NCBI GenBank assembly: GCA_947495075.1
Contig: CANLXH010000002.1
Span: forward strand, 496,001 to 560,000
Direction: 5' to 3'
Source of the DNA: an uncultured Croceitalea sp.
Lineage (GTDB): Bacteria; Bacteroidota; Bacteroidia; Flavobacteriales; Flavobacteriaceae
DNA: 64,000 nt
The translations under genes and the position numbers were made by a program. Below are positions 35,357 through 44,657 of this stretch, one piece after another (the stretch's first letter is position 1; every line of letters begins with the position of its first letter). The notes beneath the pieces are model-generated. The model searched no databases and was not told the DNA's origin. It saw only the letters and a list, made by a program, of their open reading frames with translations.

Positions 35357-36484
35357 ATGGGTCTTCTCATTTTTTACGCATTAATCTCTATTTTCTTTTC
35401 TTTTCTATGCTCAATTCTAGAAGCTGTTCTTCTAAGTATTACACCTACTTTTTTAAACGTAAAAAAACAGGAGGGGAAATCTTATGCAGTTGAACTAGAA
35501 GAGTTAAAGAAAGATGTAGACAAACCGCTTATTGCCATCTTAACTTTGAATACAATTGCACACACCGTTGGAGCAATTTTAGTAGGTGTACAGGCTAAAG
35601 TAGCTTATGTAGAACTTTATGGCAGTACTACTAGATCTGTGTTCGGAATAGAGTTTACCGAGGACCTCATGGTAGGAGTCGTATCAACAATAATGACTAT
35701 TCTCATCTTAGTTGCTTCTGAAATTATACCAAAGACAATAGGTGCTACGTATTGGAAACAATTATCCAATTTCACTACAAAAGCACTTAAGGCTATGGTC
35801 TTTTTTATGAAATGGACAGGGCTATTATGGATTTTACAGCTATTTACAAAGCTAATTGGTAAAAAGGGGGGGCATGGTAGCGTACTGAGTAGAGCAGATT
35901 TTACAGCCATGACCGATATTGCTGAGGAAGAAGGTGTCTTTCAAGAATCGGAATCTACTGTAATTCGAAATCTTTTAACTTTTGATGAAATACAAGCTAA
36001 AGATATCATGACCCCTAGAACGGTCATGAAAATAGCTTCTGAGGATACTACAATCCAAGAATTTTTTGATAATAATCGCCCTTTTCGTTTTTCGCGTATT
36101 CCAGTCTTTAAGGACCGAGCAGATAATATTACTGGATTTTTTCTTAAAGATGAATTGTTAGAAGCAATTATCAATAAAAATGGAGACAAAGCGCTTGGAA
36201 CAATTAAAAGGGAGATTTTAGTTACAAATCGTGATAAGCCAATTCCTGAGCTATTCAAGAAATTTGTAGAAAAGAAAGAACACGTTTCACTCGTTGTTGA
36301 TGAGTACGGTTCTGTAAGTGGTTTGGTTACTATGGAAGACGTTATTGAAACCTTACTTGGTTTGGAAATTATGGACGAGAGTGATAATGTTGAAGACCTC
36401 CAAGTATTAGCAAGAAAGAATTGGGAAGCACGTGCCAAACGTCTTGGGATTATAGAAGGAGAAAGCTCAAACGAAATTAAATAA
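35357..36484 (+). CDS. CNNM/CorC-type transporter-associated protein (DUF21 + CBS)
   Basis: A 375-residue membrane protein. The N-terminal DUF21 domain (about residues 1-170) has four membrane helices (IFYALISIFFSFLCSILEAVLLS; ILTLNTIAHTVGAILVG; STIMTILILVASEIIPKTIGA). A CBS pair follows (about 200-335, with DIMTPRTVMKIA and LVVDEYGSVSGLVTMEDV). The C-terminal CorC_HlyC domain found in longer relatives is missing. CNNM proteins act in Mg2+ or Co2+ transport or efflux. The gene overlaps ogt by one base (TAATG), so they form an operon. Confidence 0.87.
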   Translation: MGLLIFYALISIFFSFLCSILEAVLLSITPTFLNVKKQEGKSYAVELEELKKDVDKPLIAILTLNTIAHTVGAILVGVQAKVAYVELYGSTTRSVFGIEFTEDLMVGVVSTIMTILILVASEIIPKTIGATYWKQLSNFTTKALKAMVFFMKWTGLLWILQLFTKLIGKKGGHGSVLSRADFTAMTDIAEEEGVFQESESTVIRNLLTFDEIQAKDIMTPRTVMKIASEDTTIQEFFDNNRPFRFSRIPVFKDRADNITGFFLKDELLEAIINKNGDKALGTIKREILVTNRDKPIPELFKKFVEKKEHVSLVVDEYGSVSGLVTMEDVIETLLGLEIMDESDNVEDLQVLARKNWEARAKRLGIIEGESSNEIK

Positions 36485-36954
36485 TGGAGACGGTTTATCT
36501 ACAGACTCCTATTGGTTATGCAGAGCTTAAAGGCGATGAAGACGGATTGGCATCAGTAACAGTTTTTGATGGAGAAAAACAAATGGATGTTATTCCTGAA
36601 GTATTGGAAGATGCTTTCTATCAATTTTCTGAATATTTTGAAGGCAAACGCAAAGTGTTTAATCTAAAACTAAACCCTCAAGGGACAGCTTTTCAAAAAA
36701 GAGTTTGGAATGCACTCCTAGAAATTCCATATGGAAAAACCACTTCTTATTTGGAGCTCTCTAAAACTTTAGGTGATGTAAAAGCAATTCGCTCTGTAGC
36801 TTCTGCCAATGGTAAAAACCCTCTTTGGATTGTAATTCCATGTCATCGCGTGATAGGCAGTAATGGAGATTTAACTGGTTATGCTGGTGGGTTGCATCGT
36901 AAAAAATGGTTGATAGAACATGAAAGTCCTGTAAAACAACAAAGCTTGTTCTAA
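36484..36954 (+). CDS. ogt: Methylated-DNA-[protein]-cysteine S-methyltransferase
   Basis: A 156-residue suicide DNA-repair protein that takes the alkyl group from O6-methylguanine or O4-methylthymine onto its Cys120 in IVIPCHRVIG. The family motifs TAFQKRVWNALLEIPYGKT, SVASANGKNPLW and GYAGGLHRKKWLIEHE are in place. It belongs to the shorter Ogt type without the Ada regulatory domain. It overlaps the CNNM gene by one base and precedes the exonuclease gene by one base, so this is a compact operon. Confidence 0.93.
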   Translation: METVYLQTPIGYAELKGDEDGLASVTVFDGEKQMDVIPEVLEDAFYQFSEYFEGKRKVFNLKLNPQGTAFQKRVWNALLEIPYGKTTSYLELSKTLGDVKAIRSVASANGKNPLWIVIPCHRVIGSNGDLTGYAGGLHRKKWLIEHESPVKQQSLF

Positions 36955-36955
36955 T

Positions 36956-37669
36956 ATGCTTTACAAAATTAATTTAGAAAATCTATTATTCTTAGATATA
37001 GAAACTGTACCAGAGAATCCGTCTTTTAATGACTTGTCTGAAGAAAAGCAGTTGCTTTGGGAACAGAAATCAAAATATCAAAGAAAAGAAGAATTTACTC
37101 CTGAAGAATTTTATAATAGGGCTGGGATTTGGGCAGAATTTGGAAAAATCATCTGTATATCTGTAGGCTATTTCGTAGAAAAAGGAGCAGATAAAAATTT
37201 TAGAGTCACTTCTTTCTATGGGGATGAAATAACCCTATTAAATGATTTTAAGAAATTACTTCAAGAACATTTTAATCAGGCAAAGCATTTACTTTGTGGA
37301 CATAACGGCAAAGAATTTGATTTTCCATATATAGCAAGACGAATGCTTATAAACGGAATTAAACTCCCTTATAAACTAGACTTATTTGGTAAAAAGCCCT
37401 GGGAAATTCCACACCTAGATACTATGGAATTATGGAAGTTTGGCGACTATAAACACTTTACCTCTTTAAAATTAATGGCTAATGTTCTAGGAATACCTTC
37501 TCCAAAAGATGATATGGACGGGAGTATGGTTCGTGAAGTTTACTATACAGAAAATAATCTGGATAGGATTGTCATCTATTGTGAATTAGATGTAGTTACA
37601 ACAGCTCAGGTCTTTTTGCGTTTACGTGGAGATGATTTATTGACTGATGAGCAAATTAAGAAAATATGA
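36956..37669 (+). CDS. 3'-5' exonuclease (PolB-like DEDD type)
   Basis: A 237-residue exonuclease related to the proofreading domain of family B polymerases. Motif Exo I is LFLDIETVPE (Asp14, Glu16), Exo II is LLCGHNGKEFDFPYIARRM, and Exo III is YCELDVVTTAQVFLRL. These carry the DEDD metal-binding acidic residues. It overlaps the next gene by four bases (ATGA) and follows ogt directly. A DNA-repair role together with ogt is plausible but not shown. Confidence 0.88.
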   Translation: MLYKINLENLLFLDIETVPENPSFNDLSEEKQLLWEQKSKYQRKEEFTPEEFYNRAGIWAEFGKIICISVGYFVEKGADKNFRVTSFYGDEITLLNDFKKLLQEHFNQAKHLLCGHNGKEFDFPYIARRMLINGIKLPYKLDLFGKKPWEIPHLDTMELWKFGDYKHFTSLKLMANVLGIPSPKDDMDGSMVREVYYTENNLDRIVIYCELDVVTTAQVFLRLRGDDLLTDEQIKKI

Positions 37670-38034
37670 AATCAGAATTCTTAAGAATAATCCCTGTCTT
37701 GCCTTCACAAGATATTAAAAGAGATATTTTATGGCATAAAAAATATACTGGTTTTGAGTTGGTCTTTGGGGATAAAATGTATGCTGGTTTAAAACGAGAA
37801 CAGCTATATATTCATTTGCAATGGCATGCAGATACTAAAGAAGATCCTTTACTAGGAGGCTCTGTTATTAGGATATTTGTTAAAAATATAAAACTAATTT
37901 TCAAAGAATTCATAGAAAGGGGTATTGTAAAAGAAGATAAACTTCATTTGAATACCCCTTGGGGGACTCATGAATTCGGATTTTATGACTTAAATAACAA
38001 TGCCATATTTCTTGTTGAAGATGCTAACTCTTAA
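37666..38034 (+). CDS. VOC-family (glyoxalase/bleomycin resistance-like) protein
   Basis: A 122-residue protein with the vicinal-oxygen-chelate fold: RIIPVLPSQDIKRDILWHKK, GFELVFGDKMYAGLKRE, YIHLQWH and a final HEFGFYDLNNNAIFLVED strand. Metal-ligand residues of true glyoxalases are only partly placed, so the activity is undefined. The 3' end overlaps the convergent S8 protease gene by 11 bases. Confidence 0.75.
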   Translation: MKSEFLRIIPVLPSQDIKRDILWHKKYTGFELVFGDKMYAGLKREQLYIHLQWHADTKEDPLLGGSVIRIFVKNIKLIFKEFIERGIVKEDKLHLNTPWGTHEFGFYDLNNNAIFLVEDANS

Positions 38035-40222
38035 AAAACTTAGTGCTTTTAACTCCAGCATAATCTTGTACGGTAATTATATAAAGACCAGCCTGTAAAC
38101 TAGTAACATCTATTTTTTCATTTGCCTTTCCTTTTTTAATAATATTCCCTGAAGATGTAGAAATCATGTAAACAGCATCTTCGGAAACATCTGCAGCAAT
38201 ATCAATCTGAGAAACTGCTGGGTTTGGATATACTGTAATTGCAAGTTCTTCATTAAAATTCACTGGCAATTCTTCTTCTATTTCCGTTTCTGCTCCTTTA
38301 AATACAAACTCAATTACTTCACTAAACTCGGAACTTAGATTTGTTGAACAAACAGAACGCAAACGAATTTGATACCTTTTACCAATTTCCAAGTCTGAAA
38401 CTTTCATGGTACTATCCCATGTTAATTCTGCACTCCAACTGCCGTTGTTAACTTCTTTGTATTGAACTTCATATAATGTTTCTTGGATACTACCCCACGA
38501 CCATGAAGTGCTATCATCATCTTTATCATCTAGTTGTACATCTTTAGGGGCAATTAATTTACACGCTGTTAATTGAATCCCTGAAACAATTAATGAAAAA
38601 TCTTGTAAATCGTTTGTAAGTTCTCCTTTATGTGTTACTGTAATAGTGTACTCACCCTCTGCATCATAAATATCTATACGTTCAAAAGGATCCACTCGAT
38701 TATCTCCTTTAGTTGCATTTGCATTTGCTTCTGCGGCACTCATTTTCCATGGAAAATACGAACCTCCGTTTTTAGTAATTCTTATATCCAAATCATTTAT
38801 TAAAGCTGACGTAACATTATTTAAGTCTCCTTGGTTAATAAAATTTCCCTCAGGATCCGTCCAAGAAATAGATGCTATTAATGGCTCTATACCATTCGCT
38901 TTAACCTTAATAGAGAAAGATTGTCCGTGTTGCAGTGTTTCTTCTGAAACTATACTTGAATATTCTCTATTTGTTAAAACCTCTGCTGCCTTTTTTGTAT
39001 TAAGTACTCCCCAACCCATCTTATAATCCGGACCAGCCTCTTGAACATCATCAGCCGTATGCAAAGCAAGACCTTTTAATGTTGCCGCTTTCATATACGA
39101 ACCATTTAATTCTCCATGATATTCTTGAAGAAGTAATAATGAGCCCGTGACAACAGGTGCTGCCATAGATGTTCCCATTGAGCTACTGTAGCTTTGATTA
39201 TTATCAGAATATGTTGAATAGATTAATGTGCCATCACCTGCTAAATCTGGCTTTATTCGGCTATCATCAATAGGTCCAAAACTACTATACCCAGAAACTG
39301 AAGCTTCTTTTAATTCCCCTTTTTTATTCACTTTTACATCTGCTCCAGCTACTACTAGTCCGTTTTTAGCAGTTGTAAATCCAAGTAATAGATCAAAACC
39401 ATCTTGTGATTTTCCAAAACTCGGTAAAGTATTGTCTTGCTTAGTTTGTGAGTTACCTGCAGCAACTACCATTAAATAATATGGAGCATTATACATTATT
39501 TTATCCCAATCTTGAGATACTTTTATATAAGATCCAAAATACCAATCTGGGACTCTACTAGAGTTTATGCCATAGGAATGATTTGATAATAACAAACCAT
39601 TTGCAGCCGCTTGGGCAACTTCAATTTTATCTCTAGTCCAATCATGACTTAAAGCAGTAGCTCTAAATGCTACTCCTTTTGCATTTTGTTTTATTCCTGA
39701 AGAAATCATAGTACCTGTAACCATTGTTGCATGTGAACCTAAATCACCATTATTAGAATCCGTATTAAGCACCCTATCATCGAACTCCTGATGCGTGGTT
39801 AAAGCAACACCCGCATCCCAAACCCCGACTTGCATATCTAATCCATCAAGATTTAAACCCAAAAGCCCTCCTTTATGTAGCGTATTTGCTCTACTTACTT
39901 TACTGCTAGAAGTATTAAATGTTGAATAAAACAATGGTGTACCATCTGTTCCAAAATCGCTTAACTCTGTAATTGTCCCATCTTCTGACTTTGTAATTAA
40001 TTGAAAGTTGCTGGATTTTGAAGCTTGCGTCATTTTAACAATAGACATCTTAAAGTCATTTTCAAAACTTGAAATCAAAGTATGGAGCTTATTGGTATCA
40101 TAAGTTTCAGATATAATTTCTCTTTGCTTTTTTGATTGTGCGAAAAGTGTAGAAAAACTTAAAATCAGCACTACAAAGAAAAGTATAACTTTTGTTGTGG
40201 GAACAAGTTTTAGGTAATCCAT
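38024..40222 (-). CDS. S8 family (subtilisin-like) secreted peptidase with T9SS sorting domain
   Basis: A 732-residue exported protease. Signal peptide to about residue 29 (FSTLFAQ), then the S8 catalytic triad: Asp136 in VGVWDAGVAL, His164 in GSHATMVTGTMI, Ser352 in MGTSMAAPVV, and the oxyanion Asn in AAGNSQ. A fibronectin-III-like domain lies at about residues 560-640. The last 80 residues (VYPNPAVSQIDIAADVSEDA to the end) are a type A sorting domain for type IX secretion, ending in a Lys-rich tail. So it is exported to the cell surface or medium. The gene overlaps the convergent VOC gene by 11 bases. Confidence 0.93.
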   Translation of the reverse strand: MDYLKLVPTTKVILFFVVLILSFSTLFAQSKKQREIISETYDTNKLHTLISSFENDFKMSIVKMTQASKSSNFQLITKSEDGTITELSDFGTDGTPLFYSTFNTSSSKVSRANTLHKGGLLGLNLDGLDMQVGVWDAGVALTTHQEFDDRVLNTDSNNGDLGSHATMVTGTMISSGIKQNAKGVAFRATALSHDWTRDKIEVAQAAANGLLLSNHSYGINSSRVPDWYFGSYIKVSQDWDKIMYNAPYYLMVVAAGNSQTKQDNTLPSFGKSQDGFDLLLGFTTAKNGLVVAGADVKVNKKGELKEASVSGYSSFGPIDDSRIKPDLAGDGTLIYSTYSDNNQSYSSSMGTSMAAPVVTGSLLLLQEYHGELNGSYMKAATLKGLALHTADDVQEAGPDYKMGWGVLNTKKAAEVLTNREYSSIVSEETLQHGQSFSIKVKANGIEPLIASISWTDPEGNFINQGDLNNVTSALINDLDIRITKNGGSYFPWKMSAAEANANATKGDNRVDPFERIDIYDAEGEYTITVTHKGELTNDLQDFSLIVSGIQLTACKLIAPKDVQLDDKDDDSTSWSWGSIQETLYEVQYKEVNNGSWSAELTWDSTMKVSDLEIGKRYQIRLRSVCSTNLSSEFSEVIEFVFKGAETEIEEELPVNFNEELAITVYPNPAVSQIDIAADVSEDAVYMISTSSGNIIKKGKANEKIDVTSLQAGLYIITVQDYAGVKSTKFFKS

Positions 40223-40250
40223 AATTATAGGTTAAGTAAGAATTGGACTA

Positions 40251-40284
40251 CAAATATAATTTTAGATGTTGTTATCACCGTCAA
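40251..40284 (-). promoter_or_regulatory. Candidate promoter for the S8 peptidase gene
   Basis: On the minus strand TATATTTG (40251-40258) fits TAnnTTTG, with TTG (40282-40284) 23 bases further upstream, at the upper edge of reported spacing. The start codon at 40222 is 28 bases downstream. Confidence 0.45.
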
Positions 40285-40364
40285 AAAACATCATTAATTC
40301 GACGAAATACACAGGTTTTACTGAGGAATTGTGGTGAACTATTTAAATATTGTGGTGAAAATTC

Positions 40365-41309
40365 TTACAAATTGTTTTTTAAGATGATATAAACTGGAAA
40401 GTGATCGCTATATCCTCCTAAATACTTTTTACCTACAAAAGTGCGAAATGGGTTCCCCTTATATTTACCTTTCCATTCCTTTAAAAATTTAGGCGCGTAG
40501 ATTTCTGCTTTTTTAAAACTATGGGTTCCTTTCTCATAATTTAAGAAACTATGTGAAATTATTATCTGATCAAAAAGACTCCACTCTCCTTTATAATTAG
40601 CACTTCCACGTATCGGCGAGAGCATCTTCTGCATTGGGTTTATAAATCGGTCAGATGCCATTAAAGTTTTTATACTTTCAGAATTTGGGTCATCATTAAA
40701 GTCTCCCATTATTATCATATTAGATATATCATTCTTAAGAGAAAGTTGGTCTAGCTTTTTTAAAATTGTTTTTGCAGCGACTATTCTTTTGTGCGAAGTA
40801 GTATCTTCCCCATCACGTTTTGAAGGCCAGTGGTTTACAAACACATGCACCTCTTCATCATGGAGTTGCCCCTTAACATATAATATATCTCTTGTAAAAT
40901 CTCTTAAGCCATTTTCGTTCGTAATCAATAAAGGAATCGTCTCTGTTGCAATAACCTTAAAATGGTCTTTGTGATAAATTAGAGCAGTATCAATACCTCG
41001 TTCGTCAGGAGAGTCAAAATGAACAAAATCATAGTTCATCTCTTTTAGTTTACCTGTTTTGAGAAGGGTTGCAATTACATCTCTATTTTCAACTTCTGCT
41101 ATACCAATTAACACAGGTGGGGCATCAGAGTCATCTGTACCTATTTGAGCAATTGTTTTAGCTATCTTCTTTGCTTTTATACCAAATTTTCGGTCATCCC
41201 AGCGTTTAAATCCGTCAGGTGTAAAATCATCATCAAGAGTTCCATAGTTATTTACCGTATCAAAAAAGTTCTCTAGGTTGTAAAAGGCAATGGTATAGTT
41301 ATCCTTCAT
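40365..41309 (-). CDS. Endonuclease/exonuclease/phosphatase family protein
   Basis: A 314-residue protein with the EEP catalytic set: IAFYNLENFFDT, LIGIAEVENRDV (Glu), FVNHWPSKRDGEDT, MIIMGDFNDDPNS and the C-terminal GGYSDHFPVYIIL (Asp-His). Family members hydrolyse phosphodiester or phosphomonoester bonds in nucleic acids, lipids or small molecules. The start at 41309 (MKDNYTIAFYNL) lacks a signal peptide. The substrate is unknown. The TMEM175-like gene upstream on the same strand ends 36 bases before it. Confidence 0.87.
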   Translation of the reverse strand: MKDNYTIAFYNLENFFDTVNNYGTLDDDFTPDGFKRWDDRKFGIKAKKIAKTIAQIGTDDSDAPPVLIGIAEVENRDVIATLLKTGKLKEMNYDFVHFDSPDERGIDTALIYHKDHFKVIATETIPLLITNENGLRDFTRDILYVKGQLHDEEVHVFVNHWPSKRDGEDTTSHKRIVAAKTILKKLDQLSLKNDISNMIIMGDFNDDPNSESIKTLMASDRFINPMQKMLSPIRGSANYKGEWSLFDQIIISHSFLNYEKGTHSFKKAEIYAPKFLKEWKGKYKGNPFRTFVGKKYLGGYSDHFPVYIILKNNL

Positions 41310-41345
41310 TCTATTTTTAATTTAAAACCACGAATATCATATAGA

Positions 41346-42113
41346 TTATAATTCTAATTTTAGCATTTTGCGTATTCGATATCTACGATAAAGTGGAAGT
41401 ATAATTGGTATAAATATATAAGCCATACCTGCGTAACCAGCTGCTCTACCACCAAAAATAAGCACTATTGATATAGACAATACACAAACCAACATAAGTA
41501 ACAAATATTCGTGAATAAAAGTTTTGGTGATATACCTTTCTTTAGTACTAAGCTTAAGTTCATTAGCTTTTTTATTCGCATTAATATGCATCAATACAAG
41601 AATAAGATAAATTAACAATAATCCTAGGCCAAAACGTATTGTAAGATCTTTCCATTGTAAAACAGTTAAGCCTGCAGCATTTAAGTTATCCCAGGCAACT
41701 TTAAGCGCTTCAGAGCTATCGCCTAAACTTCTTTTTATAGTTGCATAAATTGCCGTTCCAATATATGAAAAGAGATATTTTAAAGGGTATATGTAGAACA
41801 AGAGCATAAAAATGAATAATGCGTTGAGCACTTTCGTAGTTTTATCCTGTAATCCATAATACAGGAAAAAATTACTATGGTTATTCCATAGACCTAGTAA
41901 CAACATCGTACAGAAAATAAACCCGATAAAGCTATACATAGAAGCCTGCAACTCTATATAGGTAGTTGGCACCTGAGAGGAAATCACCAAAAGCGTAATA
42001 GAAAAACCAAAAACGGCATCGGTCAGATTCTCTAGCCTAGAACTGTTTAAACCTCTATACCTAAAACCATCACTAGAGATTTGGTCTCGTTCTACAAAAA
42101 ACTTTTTAGCCAT
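41346..42113 (-). CDS. TMEM175-like (DUF1211) potassium channel protein
   Basis: A 255-residue membrane protein with about six helices. The N-terminal RLENLTDAVFGFSITLLVIS is the characteristic TMEM175/DUF1211 motif (R...F.D.vFaf.iTLl) that lines the ion pathway in bacterial K+ channels of this type. Later helices include YSFIGFIFCTMLLLGLWNNH and ALFIFMLLFYIYPLKYLF. Divergent from hflX. Bacterial relatives conduct K+. The present one is unusual only in a long soluble loop at about residues 120-145. Confidence 0.82.
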   Translation of the reverse strand: MAKKFFVERDQISSDGFRYRGLNSSRLENLTDAVFGFSITLLVISSQVPTTYIELQASMYSFIGFIFCTMLLLGLWNNHSNFFLYYGLQDKTTKVLNALFIFMLLFYIYPLKYLFSYIGTAIYATIKRSLGDSSEALKVAWDNLNAAGLTVLQWKDLTIRFGLGLLLIYLILVLMHINANKKANELKLSTKERYITKTFIHEYLLLMLVCVLSISIVLIFGGRAAGYAGMAYIFIPIILPLYRRYRIRKMLKLEL

Positions 42114-42176
42114 ACTATTTTAAGTTTTTACTTGGTAAGAACTGGAAAATACAAAAAAGCTATTACAAACATTGTT

Positions 42177-42184
42177 TAGCTTTG
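42177..42184 (+). promoter_or_regulatory. Candidate -7 promoter box for hflX
   Basis: TAGCTTTG fits TAnnTTTG and lies 15 bases before the hflX ATG at 42200. No TTG at the -33 position is seen. The leader would be about ten bases. Confidence 0.45.
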
Positions 42185-42199
42185 CACTTTACTTGATTT

Positions 42200-43411
42200 A
42201 TGTTAGAGAAGAAATCCATAGTATACGAAAAAGCGATTTTAATTGGTGTTATCAACAAATCGCAAAATGAAGAAAAGGTAACCGAGTATTTGGATGAGCT
42301 AGAGTTTTTGACCTACACTGCTGGTGGTGAGGTAACCAAACGCTTTGTTCAACGTATGGAAATTCCTAATCCAAAAACTTTAATAGGTAGTGGGAAGATG
42401 GAAGAGGTTGAAGCTTATGTAAAAGCGAACGACATTGGTTCTGTTATTTTTGATGACGAACTTAGCCCCGCACAACAACGCAATATTGAAAAACTATTAC
42501 GTTGCAAAATTATAGACCGTACCAGTCTTATTTTAGACATTTTTGCGCAGCGAGCGCAAACTAGTTATGCCCGAACCCAGGTTGAATTAGCACAATATCA
42601 ATATTTATTACCCAGATTAACTGGGTTATGGACTCATTTAGAACGTCAAAAAGGGGGTATTGGCATGCGTGGTCCTGGGGAAACAGAAATTGAAACAGAC
42701 AGGCGTATTGTACGTGACCGAATTTCTCTATTGAAGAAAAAATTAAGTAAGATTGACCGCCAAATGGAAACACAACGCGGCAATAGAGGCGCCTTGGTAA
42801 GAGTTGCTTTAATTGGCTACACCAATGTTGGCAAGTCTACCTTAATGAATGTTGTTAGTAAAAGTGATGTTTTTGCAGAGAACAAATTATTTGCCACTTT
42901 AGATACAACGGTAAGAAAAGTAGTTGTAGGTAATTTACCATTTTTATTAAGCGATACTGTTGGTTTTATAAGAAAGCTCCCTACACAATTAGTAGAAAGT
43001 TTTAAAAGCACTTTAGACGAAGTGAGAGAAGCAGATTTACTGTTGCATGTGGTAGACATCTCTCATCCCAATTTTGAGGAACATATTGCTTCTGTTAATC
43101 AAATTCTAGATGAAATAAAAAGTTCCGATAAGAAAACCATTATGGTATTTAATAAAATAGATCAATATTCTCCTGAAATTATCGAAGAAGACGATTTAAT
43201 AACCGAAAAGACTAATATGCATTTTACTTTAGAGGAGTGGAAAAAAACGTGGTTCAATAAAATTGGAGATAGAGCCCTCTTTATTTCTGCTTTGAATAAA
43301 GAGAATCTAGATGAATTTAGGAAGCGAGTTTACAATGAAGTTAGAGATATACATGTTACTCGTTTCCCATATAACAACTTTTTATATCCTGAAAATTTAG
43401 ATGAATATTAG
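42200..43411 (+). CDS. hflX: Ribosome-associated GTPase HflX
   Basis: A 403-residue GTPase. The N-terminal HflX domain contains the typical PKTLIGSGKMEEVEAYVK, FDDELSPAQQRNIEKLL, RTSLILDIFAQRAQTSYART, and GPGETEIETDRRIVRDRI. The G domain starts near residue 202 with GYTNVGKSTLM (G1), LSDTVGFIRKLP (G3) and FNKID (G4). HflX binds the large ribosomal subunit and rescues stalled or heat-damaged ribosomes. Single gene, divergent from TMEM175, with a bidirectional terminator downstream. Confidence 0.96.
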   Translation: MLEKKSIVYEKAILIGVINKSQNEEKVTEYLDELEFLTYTAGGEVTKRFVQRMEIPNPKTLIGSGKMEEVEAYVKANDIGSVIFDDELSPAQQRNIEKLLRCKIIDRTSLILDIFAQRAQTSYARTQVELAQYQYLLPRLTGLWTHLERQKGGIGMRGPGETEIETDRRIVRDRISLLKKKLSKIDRQMETQRGNRGALVRVALIGYTNVGKSTLMNVVSKSDVFAENKLFATLDTTVRKVVVGNLPFLLSDTVGFIRKLPTQLVESFKSTLDEVREADLLLHVVDISHPNFEEHIASVNQILDEIKSSDKKTIMVFNKIDQYSPEIIEEDDLITEKTNMHFTLEEWKKTWFNKIGDRALFISALNKENLDEFRKRVYNEVRDIHVTRFPYNNFLYPENLDEY

Positions 43412-43624
43412 CTAGAATACCGTTCGTCGATGCGGTTCATCGATCATATCTTACCTTTCATTTTTAAGACCACATTTTAGGTCTAGTTGACAACATAAAT
43501 TTTAAATTCAGTGCCTTTGCACGTAGTTTTGGAGTGTTGAATTATTAGTGTTGTCCCCAAATCTTTCACTCTTAATTTGACCATTAAAAAACTTAATGCC
43601 CCAATTTTTTATACCTACTTAAAT

Positions 43625-43656
43625 AAAAAAGCCTCGAGAATTCTCGAGGCTTTTTT
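43625..43656. terminator. Bidirectional Rho-independent terminator
   Basis: A perfect 20-bp palindrome, GCCTCGAGAATTCTCGAGGC (43631-43650), flanked by six A and six T. It lies between the convergent hflX and DUF3078 genes and can terminate transcripts from both sides. The rest of 43412-43673 holds no gene. A TTCGTCGAT...TTCATCGAT pair is at 43423-43444. Confidence 0.93.
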
Positions 43657-43673
43657 GATATACTATGTTTTTT

Positions 43674-44591
43674 TTAGAATGCGTAGCTTAATCCTACAGT
43701 ATAAAAAGATTGCAACTCATTATCAGCTGCATCTAGGTCTACCCCTTGAAAGTTAGCTGCCTCTTGTCTATTGTTTCTTAAACCGAAATCAAAACCTACT
43801 CCTATACCTTTCCATAATGTATATGAAAAGTTATTGGTCCAAGTCCAGTTACTTAAATCACTTTCTTCATAACTAGCAAAAACTGATAAATTAGTTTTAA
43901 AGGCTATGTCTTTTATATTACGTGTATAATCAACTACAATTTTAGCCCCTAAAGAAGAATTAAAAACAGAGTCATTATCTGCAAATACAAAATTATAGTT
44001 TAAAGGATGAATTACGACAAATAAGTTTTCTATTGGCGTCCATGTTCCTCCAATACCTAAGTCTAAATATCCTGGGTCATTAAAGTTATCTAAAAGCGTA
44101 GTTCTATATTCGCCTAAAGCAGAAACTGCAAAGTTTTTACTAATATTTCTACCATACAAAGAACTAATTTGAAAAACGTCTGTAAGCGCTTCAAAACCTT
44201 CTGTATCTGTATCAATATCCTTATCATCTAATTTTACCCAACCAAGATTAATACTTAAGGAGTTGTTCCAAAAAAACTTATCTTGTTTTAAGTTAGCAAA
44301 AGCATTCCCTGTAATTACTATGTTACCAGAACTGTTGTTTGGTGTGCCCTGGCTAAACCAGTTGCTAAACTCAGATATACTACCCCCAATGGTCCCAAAA
44401 GCACCTGTTTTCCATCCAGGTAACGCATCTAATTTTGCTTGTAATGCATCTACACGACCTTGTATTGGTCCTGTTAAAGCAGCAATAGAATCTTTCTTAG
44501 CTGTAATTTGAGCTTTTAGTTCTTCTTCGGTCTGAGCTTGGGTAACTAAGACTGTTAAAAATGTGGCCACGGCCAAAAGTGATTTTTTCAT
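43674..44591 (-). CDS. DUF3078 outer-membrane beta-barrel protein
   Basis: A 305-residue exported protein. Signal peptide MKKSLLAVATFLTVLVTQAQ, then a coiled-coil-like Lys/Glu/Ala segment (about 21-55), then a barrel-like domain that ends in aromatic LQSFYTVGLSYAF, a typical outer-membrane C-terminus. Family DUF3078 is Bacteroidota-specific and of unknown function. I start at ATG 44591. The frame is open further up to a TTG only. It follows the SUF genes (66 bases after DUF2480) and ends at the bidirectional terminator. Confidence 0.78.
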   Translation of the reverse strand: MKKSLLAVATFLTVLVTQAQTEEELKAQITAKKDSIAALTGPIQGRVDALQAKLDALPGWKTGAFGTIGGSISEFSNWFSQGTPNNSSGNIVITGNAFANLKQDKFFWNNSLSINLGWVKLDDKDIDTDTEGFEALTDVFQISSLYGRNISKNFAVSALGEYRTTLLDNFNDPGYLDLGIGGTWTPIENLFVVIHPLNYNFVFADNDSVFNSSLGAKIVVDYTRNIKDIAFKTNLSVFASYEESDLSNWTWTNNFSYTLWKGIGVGFDFGLRNNRQEAANFQGVDLDAADNELQSFYTVGLSYAF

Positions 44592-44657
44592 AATGTAAGT
44601 GTTTCTGTTCATTAGAAACACTAAGGTAAGAATTGTCACATTCTTTTTATACAACGT

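Noticed and set aside
35941..36438. Long minus-strand open frame (165 aa) inside the CNNM gene
   Set aside because: It is antisense to a well-conserved membrane protein, with Ser-rich composition typical of complement frames and no family features.
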